Source of the DNA: Marinilabiliales bacterium
Lineage (GTDB): Bacteria; Bacteroidota; Bacteroidia; Bacteroidales; SZUA-534
Assembly (NCBI GenBank): GCA_003512955.1
Contig: DOTG01000015.1
Span: 137,243-201,242, forward strand
Reading direction: 5' to 3'
DNA: 64,000 nt
Shown here: in pieces, positions 34,762-43,571 of the stretch
How the letters are laid out: each line of letters starts with the position of its first letter
Position numbering within the stretch: the stretch's first letter is position 1
Program-made: the position numbers and the translations under genes
Notes under the pieces: model-generated
Database searches by the model: none
The model's input: the letters and a program-made list of their open reading frames with translations, nothing else
Told to the model about the DNA's origin: nothing

Positions 34762-37700
34762 TCAACCGTGGGATTCGGTGTTAAGGAGTTTCTGAATCTG
34801 TTCGCACAGAATATTTTTATTGATTGGTTTTGAAACAAACCCGGTAGCTCCGGCAAGAAACGCGGCTTCCCGATCGCTGTCCATGGCATAGGCCGATTGA
34901 ATGATGACCGGTAAATCGGGCCGTGTCAACCGTATCTCACGGGTTGCCTGGAGGCCATCCATTTCGGGCATTTTCACATCCATGAGCACCAAATCAATTT
35001 CAAGATGTGTCTTGCAAAGCTCAACAGCTTCCAACCCGTTTTGGGCGTGTAAGATTTTTATTTCCTGTTTTGATAATAATTCAAATAAAAACAAAAAATT
35101 GATCTCTTCGTCTTCAGCTAAGAGGATGGTTTTATTAGCGGTAATAGGGTTGGTAGTCAGTTCTTTTTCTGCGTTTCCGGGGTGCTCCTGTTTAATGGTT
35201 CCTGTATAGGGGATTGTAAAATAAAATTTGGTTCCCACATTTTCCTCCGACTCCAGATAAATCTTACCCCCCAGCAATTCCACCAGTTTTTGCGAAATGG
35301 AAAGTCCCAATCCTGTACCCCGGAATCTTTGGATGGTATGATTTTCTACCTGGCGGAAGCGTTCAAAAATGAGTTGGTGCATGTGTTCCGGAATCCCGGC
35401 TCCGGTGTCTTGAACAAAGAATTCTAAATAGTCACCTTTGGCAGCGTATCCAAAACTAATGTGCCCTTTGTTGGTAAACTTAAAAGCGTTGCTCAACAGG
35501 TTATTCAGAACCTGAACCAATCGTTGTTTGTCGGTTAAAATAACTGATTGAACATCCGACAAATCTTTGTAAGGAAAAAGGGAGAGGTTTTGGTCCTTGG
35601 CTTTGGGGCTGTAAAACGAAAAAAGCTCAGTAATAATGTCGTTTACTGTAACAGGTTGGTTATAAAGGGTGATTTGGCCAACCTCAATCTTTGAAATATC
35701 CAAAATATCGTCCACAATGGTCAGTAGCTGTTTTCCGCTTTCTATCACTATATTCGCATAGCTTCTCCTTTTTTCAGGCGATATATCGTCCTGTATAAAC
35801 AATTCTGAAAAACCAATGATACCGTTCATCGGGGTCCGAATCTCATGGCTCATATTGGCTAAAAAGGCCGATTTAAGCTTGTCGCTTTCTTCTGCTTTTT
35901 CCTTAGCTTTTATCAATTCCTCCTGATATTTTTGGCGTTCAATAATTTTCAATGCACTATCCATTAAAAGCGTAATCTGTTTTACATCAGTTTCGGTATA
36001 TTGTGTCGTATGATTAGTCAATGCAATCCCCAATAAGGTAGTGTTGTCTATAATCACAGGGATCAACATAAAGTTCTTCCAGGGGATCAGCTCCTTTAAG
36101 TGGACACCCAGAAAGATTAAATTGTCTGGAAAATTGTTGAAGATTTGGGCTTTTTGGCTTTTTATGAGGTCTTTTACAAATGTTTTTTTTACTTCAATAT
36201 CGATACTTCTGAATAGTTCCCGTTGTTGGTCCGAAATGTGGTCTTTCGAATTGGCATCAATAGTAAATTGCATTGTTGGGACATGGTACTTAAAAATAAA
36301 CCCCATCTGGCTTGATGTTAAGAACAACGCTTCGTTAAGCACCTGATCGAACATTTCGGGGGTGTTGGTTGCATTTAGCTGGGCAATTCTGAAAAGGCTT
36401 TCCAACCGGTCGTTATGACGTTTCAGTTCAAGTTCAATTTTCTTTTTCTCGGTTATATCCTGGACAATTCCGTACCTGCGGATAAGGTTCCCCTCTTTAT
36501 CGAATTTTAAAAAGGCCTTTGAGTACACGTGTTTGACCCCTTTAGTTGGGGAAAGAATCCGGTATTCCCAATCGAAATCAGTTTTTTTGGCAGCTACATT
36601 TTGTTGAACCGTGTTAAAAAAATGCTCCCGATCGTCAGGATGTAAGGCACTGAGAAGATGGGCGGGGGTTACCGGATAATCATAATATTCATCGAAGAAT
36701 ATATTATAGGTTTCATAGGAACCCATGAACAGATTTTCTTTTAGCATGGCTTCGTACCAACCTATTTTTCCAGCTTTTTGGATTTCAAAAAACCGACTTT
36801 CGGTAATTTCAGCCTTTTCCTTTTCTTTTACAATTTGGTCGTGATACTTCTGTTTCTCAATCAAATGCCAAATGCTTTCAAGTAACCGGATTAAATGCTC
36901 ATAGGGGATTTTTTCACCCGGGTCTTTGGCAATTTTAAACGCATAAAGCAGTTTATTGCCTGATTCTCCTAAAATGGGAAAGCAGATTAAGGTTTCTTTT
37001 TGCCTTGAAACCAGGTCTATGTCGTCGTTGAAAATCGTCGCGGCATCATCATCGTTGATAGTGATGGCTTCATAACTTTTTTGTTTAGAGGACAAAAGGT
37101 GTTTAAAGTAACTGATTTGTTGAGTTGTTAGGTCTATTACCCTATTTGATGGGTGGAAGGAGAGGATTTCAATTTCACTTAATGAGTCTATATACAGGCT
37201 AAAACCAAAATGAGTTTGCATAAAGGAGCTGACTTCACTGGTGCAATACAATAATAATTCCTGCAACGTAGCTACCTTTTTCTCAGACAGTTCTACCTGA
37301 ATTTGAAGTACCTTGTTGTTCATCTCCTGATCGTAATTAGACCGCCGTTTTTCGGTTACATCGGTAAAAACCGAGGCAAAATACCCTAGCTGGGGAGAAT
37401 AAACTTTGGCATCAAAATACTTGTCAAGAGTTTTATAATAATTGGTGTAACTTTTTGGAACACCTGTAAGTGCCGTTTCCCCAAACGTCTCAATCCAATA
37501 AGTTTCGGTTTCGGGCATCAATTGGAGTACGGTTTTATGAATAAGTTCCTCTTTTTTGAAGCCAAATAGTTTTTCATAGGTAGAGTTTACATCCAGATAG
37601 AGATAATCAATGGGGTGGTTGTGTTCATCGGTTATGATTTTATGAAGGGCAAAAGCCTCATTCATGTTTTCGAACAATAATTTGTATTGCTGGTTGATTA

Positions 37701-38109
37701 CATCGCGATCAATTTCAACTTTTTTTTGTTGTGTAATGTTACGCATAGCGGTAACCCTAATTTCCTGCCCTTTTACTTGAATAGATTTTCCGAATATTTC
37801 CATCCACATTTCGTTGCCATTCTTATCGATGGCAATTATTTGATAGGGTTCTTCTGATTTTAACTGAATATGCTTTAATACCCGGGGCATGTAATCGGGT
37901 TTGATAAGGGTGCGGATATCCAACCCTTTTATTTGATCGATGGAATAACCCACTGTTTCACAAAGCCGTTCGTTGGCTTTAATAATTCTCCCGTCCGTAG
38001 AGAATATTCCAATCCCGATGTTGATCTGGCTGAAAAGAAATTTATAAAAATCATCCGACTCGCTTTCAATTATTGACACCAAATCGTCAAATGTATTTTT
38101 TTCTGTCAT
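34762..38109 (-). CDS. Hybrid sensor histidine kinase with PAS/GAF domains and receiver
   Basis: A 1115-residue cytoplasmic signalling protein with no membrane segment. Order: PAS (about 20-128), PAS (140-255), GAF-like (285-420), PAS (437-555, with PAC), GAF-like (570-725). The kinase core follows: HisKA with FLANMSHEIRTPMNG (phospho-acceptor His755), HATPase with LLSNAFKFTN (N box, Asn874), DTGAGIPE and GTGLGLSIS. A C-terminal receiver domain has LAEDEEINF and LMDVKMPEMDG (Asp1044) with Lys1094. No separate output domain is fused. It stands alone, so the downstream target regulator is not visible. Inputs could include redox or small ligands, but the sequence does not say. Confidence 0.92.
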   Translation of the reverse strand: MTEKNTFDDLVSIIESESDDFYKFLFSQINIGIGIFSTDGRIIKANERLCETVGYSIDQIKGLDIRTLIKPDYMPRVLKHIQLKSEEPYQIIAIDKNGNEMWMEIFGKSIQVKGQEIRVTAMRNITQQKKVEIDRDVINQQYKLLFENMNEAFALHKIITDEHNHPIDYLYLDVNSTYEKLFGFKKEELIHKTVLQLMPETETYWIETFGETALTGVPKSYTNYYKTLDKYFDAKVYSPQLGYFASVFTDVTEKRRSNYDQEMNNKVLQIQVELSEKKVATLQELLLYCTSEVSSFMQTHFGFSLYIDSLSEIEILSFHPSNRVIDLTTQQISYFKHLLSSKQKSYEAITINDDDAATIFNDDIDLVSRQKETLICFPILGESGNKLLYAFKIAKDPGEKIPYEHLIRLLESIWHLIEKQKYHDQIVKEKEKAEITESRFFEIQKAGKIGWYEAMLKENLFMGSYETYNIFFDEYYDYPVTPAHLLSALHPDDREHFFNTVQQNVAAKKTDFDWEYRILSPTKGVKHVYSKAFLKFDKEGNLIRRYGIVQDITEKKKIELELKRHNDRLESLFRIAQLNATNTPEMFDQVLNEALFLTSSQMGFIFKYHVPTMQFTIDANSKDHISDQQRELFRSIDIEVKKTFVKDLIKSQKAQIFNNFPDNLIFLGVHLKELIPWKNFMLIPVIIDNTTLLGIALTNHTTQYTETDVKQITLLMDSALKIIERQKYQEELIKAKEKAEESDKLKSAFLANMSHEIRTPMNGIIGFSELFIQDDISPEKRRSYANIVIESGKQLLTIVDDILDISKIEVGQITLYNQPVTVNDIITELFSFYSPKAKDQNLSLFPYKDLSDVQSVILTDKQRLVQVLNNLLSNAFKFTNKGHISFGYAAKGDYLEFFVQDTGAGIPEHMHQLIFERFRQVENHTIQRFRGTGLGLSISQKLVELLGGKIYLESEENVGTKFYFTIPYTGTIKQEHPGNAEKELTTNPITANKTILLAEDEEINFLFLFELLSKQEIKILHAQNGLEAVELCKTHLEIDLVLMDVKMPEMDGLQATREIRLTRPDLPVIIQSAYAMDSDREAAFLAGATGFVSKPINKNILCEQIQKLLNTESHG

Positions 38110-38400
38110 TTCAACTATATTAAATTATGTAAAATAAATGTCATGGGTATTATAGTGAATATATATTAAAAGATTGTACAAAACAAACCATCTAAATAAA
38201 TGGTTTAAGATCGCAACTCTTTGGCACATGTTCTCTAATTGATTTAATATATGTTGTTAATGGTTAGTTATAACCACCTTTTAAAAATAATAAAAAAAGA
38301 ACGATTTATGATATATAGTCTTTCGAATTTTATTAATACTTCAATAAATCAATTTTTTTGTAACTTAACCCAGTTATTTAAAAACTTAAACAACAATCCG

Positions 38401-38826
38401 ATGAAACAATTACTAGCAACTGTTTTGCTGATTATATCCGGTTTTAGTTGCATTAACAACAACCCGCAAGAACTTATAGATGAGGACCGGATGTTCTCGA
38501 AGTTCTCAAAAGCACATGGGATGAATAAGGCATTTATTGAATTTGCACATGATTCTGCCGTGATACTTCGCGATCATTCCATGCCTGTTGTGGGCATTGG
38601 GCAGCTTTCAAAACTGTATAGCCGGCCCGATACCTCTTTTTCATTAATTTGGGAACCTTTATATGGAGCCATAGCACGTTCAGGTGATTTGGGTTATACC
38701 TATGGAACTTATACCTTAAAATTAACCGATTCGGTGGCTTATGGTACCTATGTCACCATTTGGCGTAAAACCCCCAAAGGATGGAAGTTTGTTTTGGATA
38801 CAGGAAACGATGGTTTGGCTGAGTGA
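38401..38826 (+). CDS. Lipoprotein with SnoaL/NTF2-like fold
   Basis: A 141-residue putative lipoprotein: MKQLLATVLLIISGFSCINN has a lipobox-like end (GFSC, Cys17). The mature part has the pattern of the DUF4440/SnoaL-like families: AFIEFAHDSAVILRDHSMPV, LGYTYGTYTLKLTDS and GTYVTIWRKTPKGWKFVLDT. A longer frame exists upstream to 38251 but its residues are low complexity; ATG 38401 with its lipoprotein signal is far better. Function unknown. It precedes tRNA-Pro. Confidence 0.7.
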   Translation: MKQLLATVLLIISGFSCINNNPQELIDEDRMFSKFSKAHGMNKAFIEFAHDSAVILRDHSMPVVGIGQLSKLYSRPDTSFSLIWEPLYGAIARSGDLGYTYGTYTLKLTDSVAYGTYVTIWRKTPKGWKFVLDTGNDGLAE

Positions 38827-38945
38827 AAGGATTTATTTCAATTTCTGTCGCCGGATCCCCGGTTCTAAAAAGACTTTAATCCCTAGAAAATTTTTTAGTC
38901 CAGTTTAAGTTGCACCAATATTAATTTTATATTTGCCATCTATTT

Positions 38946-39018
38946 CGGGGTATAGCGCAGTTGGTAGCGTGCCACGTTCGGGACGTGGAGGTCGGGCGTT
39001 CGAATCGCCCTACCCCGA
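38946..39018 (+). tRNA. tRNA-Pro (CGG anticodon)
   Basis: Full cloverleaf: acceptor CGGGGTA / TACCCCG, anticodon arm CCACG-TTCGGGA-CGTGG giving anticodon CGG, T arm GGGCG-TTCGAAT-CGCCC. The 3' CCA is not encoded. No other tRNA is near. Confidence 0.95.
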
Positions 39019-39036
39019 CAATCCGCCGCCGCGGAC

Positions 39037-39083
39037 AATGGAAATACCTGAAAACCGCATGGATTTTCAGGTATTTCCATTTT
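39037..39083 (+). terminator. Long perfect hairpin after tRNA-Pro
   Basis: Eighteen-base perfect stem: left arm AATGGAAATACCTGAAAA (39037-39054) pairs with TTTTCAGGTATTTCCATT (39064-39081), loop of nine bases, then a short T-run. It is the likely terminator of tRNA-Pro but the stem is longer than usual. Confidence 0.7.
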
Positions 39084-39149
39084 GGCTGGTGCTTAAATCC
39101 ACAAGCTGCAGTGCGGTAATTTTGTTACATCCATGCCTAGGTTAAACAA

Positions 39150-39190
39150 CGATCTTCTTGCTATTATATAGTTCACCTGCGGAATCTGGG
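39150..39190 (-). repeat. Dispersed intergenic repeat, copy C
   Basis: On the minus strand this reads TTCCGCAGGTGAACTATATA with AGCAAGAAGATCG after it, the core shared with copies A (5310) and B (15547). Only the core is kept here. It lies between tRNA-Pro and the ECF sigma operon. Confidence 0.45.
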
Positions 39191-39226
39191 TAATTTGAAA
39201 TATACCAGTACGGGAGTTTTATCACT

Positions 39227-39268
39227 TTTGAATTATTTTTTTAAAAAAATAGTTACATTTGAAACTAA
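39227..39268 (+). promoter_or_regulatory. ECF-sigma operon promoter and MarR-like operator
   Basis: TTTG at 39227-39230 and TACATTTG at 39254-39261 (spacer 23) form a Bacteroidetes-type promoter 43 bases before the sigma ATG. Overlapping the -7 box is GTTACATTTGAAACTAA (39252-39268). It matches 16 of 17 bases with the palindrome-containing site 43387-43403 in front of marR. This suggests shared regulation. Confidence 0.6.
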
Positions 39269-39304
39269 ATACAACTAACAGTATTCATCCTTAAATTGGA
39301 TACA

Positions 39305-39865
39305 ATGAATGAATTTAATCCAAAAATCCTCACCGAATGGGTCAATGCCTATACCAGCGAGCTTTATTCATGGGCACAGCACAAGGTGTCGGATATTGAA
39401 CTTGCTAAAGATTTAGTACAGGATACCTTTTTGGCCGCATCGGAAAAAATGGTTGCTTTTCAGGGTGATAGCTCCCCAAAAACCTGGCTTTTTGCCATTC
39501 TTAATCATAAGATTATTGATGTTTATCGTACTAAAGTTCAAAAGACGGTCAATTTTGAAAATGAATCCTTTTCGAACTTTTTTGATCAATACGGAGGATG
39601 GAAACAGGAGAAACGTCCGGAATCATGGGATGAAGAAAATGGGAATTTATTAGATGATATTGAATTCCAGTTGATTTTAAAAAAGTGTTTAGACGTCCTG
39701 CCCGAAAAATGGAGTACCTGCGTAAAACTAAAGTACCTATCAGGTAAAAATGGCGATGAAATTTGTCAGGAATTGGATATAGCAACTACTAATTACTGGC
39801 AAATCATTCACAGGGCTAAACTACAGTTGAGAGATTGCGTTGATAAAAATTGGTTCAAAAACTAG
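39305..39865 (+). CDS. ECF sigma-70 family RNA polymerase sigma factor
   Basis: A 186-residue ECF sigma factor. Region 2 is at the N-terminus: LTEWVNAYTSELYSWAQHKV, then AKDLVQDTFLAASEKM (core-binding and -10 recognition) and KTWLFAILNHKIIDVYR. Region 4 is in the C-terminus: LPEKWSTCVKLKYLSGKNG-DEICQELDIATTNYWQIIHRAK. The ATG at 39305 is preferred over an in-frame TTG at 39296. It is followed three bases later by a small Cys protein that looks like its anti-sigma factor, and two further genes. Confidence 0.88.
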   Translation: MNEFNPKILTEWVNAYTSELYSWAQHKVSDIELAKDLVQDTFLAASEKMVAFQGDSSPKTWLFAILNHKIIDVYRTKVQKTVNFENESFSNFFDQYGGWKQEKRPESWDEENGNLLDDIEFQLILKKCLDVLPEKWSTCVKLKYLSGKNGDEICQELDIATTNYWQIIHRAKLQLRDCVDKNWFKN

Positions 39866-39868
39866 AAG

Positions 39869-40138
39869 ATGAAAAAAATAATGCACCTATTATTTCTTTC
39901 TTGCTTAAAAGCTACAGAACTTATTGAAAGGAAATTACACTATTCACTCGCGTGGCATGAGCTCCTGCAACTCAAGGTTCATAAACTCATGTGTGATGCC
40001 TGCAAAACCTACGAGAAACAATCTATTTTTCTTGAAGAAACTATTAAAAAAACACTAACTGATGATAAAAAAGAGCTCATTGATTTAGAAAGCCTAAAAA
40101 AAATAATCCACGATAAACTGGAAAAACAAACTTATTAA
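39869..40138 (+). CDS. Small putative anti-sigma factor (H-x3-C-x2-C)
   Basis: An 89-residue protein with LQLKVHKLMCDACKTYEKQS, which carries the HxxxCxxC half of a zinc-finger anti-sigma (ZAS) motif; the helix before it (KATELIERKLHYSLAWHELL) fits the same family. It has no transmembrane segment, so it would be a soluble zinc- or redox-sensitive anti-sigma factor. The gene follows the sigma gene by three bases. The family is inferred from this context and the motif. Confidence 0.65.
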   Translation: MKKIMHLLFLSCLKATELIERKLHYSLAWHELLQLKVHKLMCDACKTYEKQSIFLEETIKKTLTDDKKELIDLESLKKIIHDKLEKQTY

Positions 40139-40147
40139 ATTGATAGT

Positions 40148-40345
40148 ATGCAATTATTGCTGCGAATAGGACTTTTCTCAACCCTTACCACAGAGCAGGC
40201 CTCTTTTGAACAAGCTTTAAAAGTTGATGGTTTATTTGGTTCCATCTTTTGCATCTTGCTATTTTCATTTTCATCAAAAAGCTGGCAAATTAATTTGTTG
40301 TGGATATTGCTATCGTTCGTTGTCCCATGTTTAGCCTTACATTAA
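40148..40345 (+). CDS. Small membrane protein, function unknown
   Basis: A 65-residue protein with two hydrophobic segments (about 27-44 and 47-63; SIFCILLFSFSS and INLLWILLSFVVPCLAL). It lies in the sigma operon, nine bases after the putative anti-sigma gene and 48 before the phosphatase gene. I do not recognise it. Its position suggests it is a real gene, perhaps a membrane component sensed by the phosphatase. Confidence 0.45.
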   Translation: MQLLLRIGLFSTLTTEQASFEQALKVDGLFGSIFCILLFSFSSKSWQINLLWILLSFVVPCLALH

Positions 40346-40393
40346 AATTACTTTATAAATGCCTTTCAATTCCAAATTCTTTAAAAATTCATT

Positions 40394-42874
40394 ATGAATA
40401 AAACACAATATATCACTGAAGCTTTCAATTCAATGGTTTATAAAAGGGCAATAAAAGTGGCTTTAATTGTAGGTGTTATCTTAAACCTGATAAACCAATG
40501 GGAAAGTATTTTTTCCGGCTTTAAACAGTTTCATTTCATTCAGTTTTTTCTGACATTTCTGGTGCCCTATTTGGTCTCAACGTATTCATCGGTGCTATCG
40601 AAATTTAATTTTGTGAGTGGCGAGGTAGCCAATTTTGATGCGAATATCACTTGTCATCATTGTAACGATTCAACCGTTTCAGTACAAAAAGGGGATTTGG
40701 TTCCCTATTGTCCCAAATGCACCACAAAAACCCGATGGAAATTAATTGAACTTTTACCTTCGGAAACTTTTCTAGAAGAAGATAAGGTTAAATCGAATGC
40801 CTTGTTTGCTGAATTTAATCCGGCTCCAGTAATCCGGGTTGACAGGTATGGTCATATTCAAAAGGCAAATCCAACAGCCCAGATGCTTTTTAATATTCCA
40901 AAAGAGGGTACTTTTATTGAAAAAGTAATACCTGAACTCAGTCAATTTAATTTCAGTTCTTTTATTGATTCCAATACCATAAAAACCTTTCAAACAAAAA
41001 TCGGGGAAGAGTTTTATCAGCTTGATTTAAGGGCACTCACCGATTTAGGGGTTTTTCATGTTTACGCATCAAAAATAACGGCACTTATTGTAGAAAAAAA
41101 TCAACGACAGCTTTTTCAAAATGCCATTGAACAATCCACCGATTCCGTGATGGTAACCAATACTGGTGGCGAAATTGTTTTTGTGAATCCGGCATTCGAA
41201 GAGCACTCAGGTTACCGTTTTACAGAGATAGAAGGTGCCAACCCAAGAATTCTGAAATCGGGGCACCAACCTGCCGGATTTTATAAAGAAATGTGGGATA
41301 CGCTCAATAGAGGAGAAAATTGGAAGGGACTTTTCCAGAATAAAAAGAAAGATGGAAGTTTATATTGGGGAAAAGCAAATATTACTCCCATTATGGATCA
41401 TGCCGGGGTGTTAACAAATTACCTGGCTGTAATAGAAGATGTTACCGAAGAATTGAAATTAAAGGATCAGCTTAAAAGCTTTGCTTTGTTTGCCCAACAC
41501 AACCCCGACCCGGTAATGCGTATTGGGGACGATCTGAAATTAAAAGAAGCCAACCGGGCAGCCTCAGTTTTATTTGAAAAAGAAACATTGGTGGGTTCAA
41601 ATGCCTTGGATTTGATACCAGAATTAAAACAGTTGAATATTTTGTCAATTATAGAGGGCAACAAAAATGAACAAATAAAGGTACAAGTAGGTACACAGTT
41701 TTTGCAGTTGGTATTGAAAGGAGTTCAGGAATTGGGGTTATGCCATGTGTATAGTTCAAATATAACAGCACAACATGCTGCTGAACTAAGATTGGAATCA
41801 ATGGCCTTGTTTGCCCGTCTTAATCCAGAGCCTGTTTTCCGTTTTGATAGCAGATTTTTGGTTGTTGATGCCAATCCTGCTGCTATACAAACTTTTAATG
41901 GATTACAAAAAGGAGTTGATGCCCGGGAAATTGTTCAGGCTCTGACCGATTTGGAAATTACTGACTTTATATCGAATAATAAGATACAAAACCGTGAAGA
42001 AAGGATAAACGGCCAGGTTTACCGGATGATGCTCCGGGGGGTCAGTCAGTCAGATATTTGCATGGTATATTCCACCGATATTACTGAGCGGTTTGAACAG
42101 GAGCGGAAAATACGGGAACAAGCTGAAAAAATACAAAGCAGCATCCAGTACGCTTCTAATATTCAGGCAGCCATTTTGCCCAGCTTAAATTATGTGGGTG
42201 AAGTGTTGCCCCAAAACATGATTTTATATCTTCCCCGCGATGTGGTAAGTGGTGATTTTTATTGGATTAAACAGGTTGAAGATTCCATTGTAATTGCCAT
42301 TGCCGATTGTACAGGGCATGGGGTTCCCGGTGCTTTTATGAGTATGTTGGGGGTTGCATTCTTGAATGAAATTGTGAAACCCGGAAATTTGGTGGCCAAT
42401 GAAATTTTAAACAAACTAAGGGAATACGTTATCAATACGTTATCGAACTCACAGGATAACATAGCCGATGGAATGGATATGTCGCTTTGTATCATTCAGC
42501 CAAACACCAAAACCATACAGTATGCGGGTGCAAATAATCCATTCGTGTTGATTAACGAGCTTGGCATACAGATAATTAAAGCCGATAAAATGCCTATTGG
42601 AACTTATATAAAACAAGACAGACCTTTTACTTTGCACGAAATCCCTTACCAAACCGGCGATGTGGTTTATCTGTTTTCCGATGGTTACCAGGATCAGTTG
42701 GGTGGTGAAAATTTAATGAAATTTGGTTCTAAAAACTTTAGGGAGTTGCTTGAACGAATTCATAAAGCCGATTTTAACAAACAAAAGGAACGGTTAATAT
42801 TGGAGCTTAACGAATGGACAAAGGACTATCACCGTATTGATGATGTGTTGGTTATGGGCTTCCGGCTATCATAA
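40394..42874 (+). CDS. NrtS-like membrane module fused to zinc ribbon, PAS repeats and SpoIIE phosphatase
   Basis: An 826-residue signalling protein. Residues 18-70 (KRAIKVALIVGVILNLINQW ... FLVPYLVSTYSSV) look like the NrtS domain, a two-helix nitrate/nitrite-associated membrane unit. A rubredoxin-like knuckle follows: CHHC (87-90) and CPKC (106-109). Three related PAS-like segments begin ALFAEFNPAPVIRV, ALFAQHNPDPVMRI and ALFARLNPEPVFRF, with a canonical PAS-PAC between the first two. The last ~245 residues are a PP2C-like SpoIIE phosphatase (LPRDVVSGDFYWIKQ; ADCTGHGVPGAFMSMLG; FSDGYQDQ) with metal-binding Asp residues in place. It ends the ECF operon, seven bases from convergent marR. It could dephosphorylate an unseen anti-sigma antagonist. 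Confidence 0.82.
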   Translation: MNKTQYITEAFNSMVYKRAIKVALIVGVILNLINQWESIFSGFKQFHFIQFFLTFLVPYLVSTYSSVLSKFNFVSGEVANFDANITCHHCNDSTVSVQKGDLVPYCPKCTTKTRWKLIELLPSETFLEEDKVKSNALFAEFNPAPVIRVDRYGHIQKANPTAQMLFNIPKEGTFIEKVIPELSQFNFSSFIDSNTIKTFQTKIGEEFYQLDLRALTDLGVFHVYASKITALIVEKNQRQLFQNAIEQSTDSVMVTNTGGEIVFVNPAFEEHSGYRFTEIEGANPRILKSGHQPAGFYKEMWDTLNRGENWKGLFQNKKKDGSLYWGKANITPIMDHAGVLTNYLAVIEDVTEELKLKDQLKSFALFAQHNPDPVMRIGDDLKLKEANRAASVLFEKETLVGSNALDLIPELKQLNILSIIEGNKNEQIKVQVGTQFLQLVLKGVQELGLCHVYSSNITAQHAAELRLESMALFARLNPEPVFRFDSRFLVVDANPAAIQTFNGLQKGVDAREIVQALTDLEITDFISNNKIQNREERINGQVYRMMLRGVSQSDICMVYSTDITERFEQERKIREQAEKIQSSIQYASNIQAAILPSLNYVGEVLPQNMILYLPRDVVSGDFYWIKQVEDSIVIAIADCTGHGVPGAFMSMLGVAFLNEIVKPGNLVANEILNKLREYVINTLSNSQDNIADGMDMSLCIIQPNTKTIQYAGANNPFVLINELGIQIIKADKMPIGTYIKQDRPFTLHEIPYQTGDVVYLFSDGYQDQLGGENLMKFGSKNFRELLERIHKADFNKQKERLILELNEWTKDYHRIDDVLVMGFRLS

Positions 42875-42881
42875 ATGAAAC

Positions 42882-43319
42882 CTATTTGGAACTAAGATTT
42901 TGAATAATCCTACCCGACAGTTGCATGTATTGAGAAACCTCTTCTTGAGTTAAGGATTTAAGGGCATTATCAATGGTTTCTTGTGCTAAGGGTACAATTT
43001 TATGGTACAGGCTTACTCCCTTGTCTGAGATATTAACCTTTCGCGATCGTTTATCTAATGCATCCGTTGTTCTATAAATTATTTTTTCAGCCTCAAGAAC
43101 ATTTAGAATACGTAAAACCCTTACTTTATCAAATCCATAAGTATTAGCAATGGCATTTTGGTTCAAATCTTTTTTATGATATACCAGCGAAATAACGCTC
43201 CACTGTTCAGCAGTTAAAGAGATTCCGTTTTCAATGAGTTTTTTTTCGAGATTGCTGCCCAAATTCTTTGAAATTACTTGAGAAAGATGCCCTAAGGATT
43301 TGTCGAAACTGTACTCCAT
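42882..43319 (-). CDS. MarR-family transcriptional regulator
   Basis: A 145-residue winged-helix regulator. The HTH and wing read LTAEQWSVISLVYHKKDLNQ, TYGFDKVRVLRILNVLEAEK and TDALDKRSRKVNISDKG, typical of MarR. It is divergent from the 13-gene sulfur/thiol operon and convergent with the ECF operon. The 252-base upstream region contains two palindromes (43387-43400 and 43417-43433), the nearer likely its own operator. No Cys near the N-terminus marks it as an OhrR-type thiol sensor. Confidence 0.88.
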   Translation of the reverse strand: MEYSFDKSLGHLSQVISKNLGSNLEKKLIENGISLTAEQWSVISLVYHKKDLNQNAIANTYGFDKVRVLRILNVLEAEKIIYRTTDALDKRSRKVNISDKGVSLYHKIVPLAQETIDNALKSLTQEEVSQYMQLSGRIIQNLSSK

Positions 43320-43386
43320 TGTGAATAATCAGTTGAGGTTGCCTTAAATATAATATATTACCGAGGAATAAAAATAAACATAATTG

Positions 43387-43403
43387 GTTACATTTGTAAC
43401 TAA
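43387..43403. promoter_or_regulatory. Operator-like palindrome upstream of marR
   Basis: GTTACA-TT-TGTAAC (43387-43400) is a perfect 6+2+6 inverted repeat followed by TAA. The 17-base word GTTACATTTGTAACTAA recurs with one change at the ECF operon promoter (39252-39268). It also contains TACATTTG, a possible -7 box facing the thiol operon. A MarR dimer site is the best guess. Confidence 0.6.
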
Positions 43404-43416
43404 TGTACTTTTTTAA

Positions 43417-43433
43417 TTTGTGTAATACACAAA
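43417..43433. promoter_or_regulatory. Perfect 17-bp palindrome upstream of the thiol operon
   Basis: TTTGTGTA-A-TACACAAA is perfect over eight bases on each side. It lies 13 bases beyond the MarR-like site, 138 bases before the first gene of the sulfur/thiol operon. The half-site resembles Crp/Fnr-type sites loosely; the cognate regulator is unknown. It also carries a TTTG that could serve as a -33 box. Confidence 0.55.
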
Positions 43434-43571
43434 AATAGGATACCTAACTATTCCCATGCCGTTTTTTATACGCGTGAATCGGCAATATAGTTGGTTGCTA
43501 TTTGTATAACTTTTAAGCCTTACCTGTCAGGTCTCATTGTTTTTTTCGACTATCTGTTTAAATAAATTGTT

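Noticed and set aside
38946..39190. tRNA-Pro as an integration site for a genomic island
   Set aside because: No integrase, no duplicated tRNA 3' end and no island-like gene content next to it.
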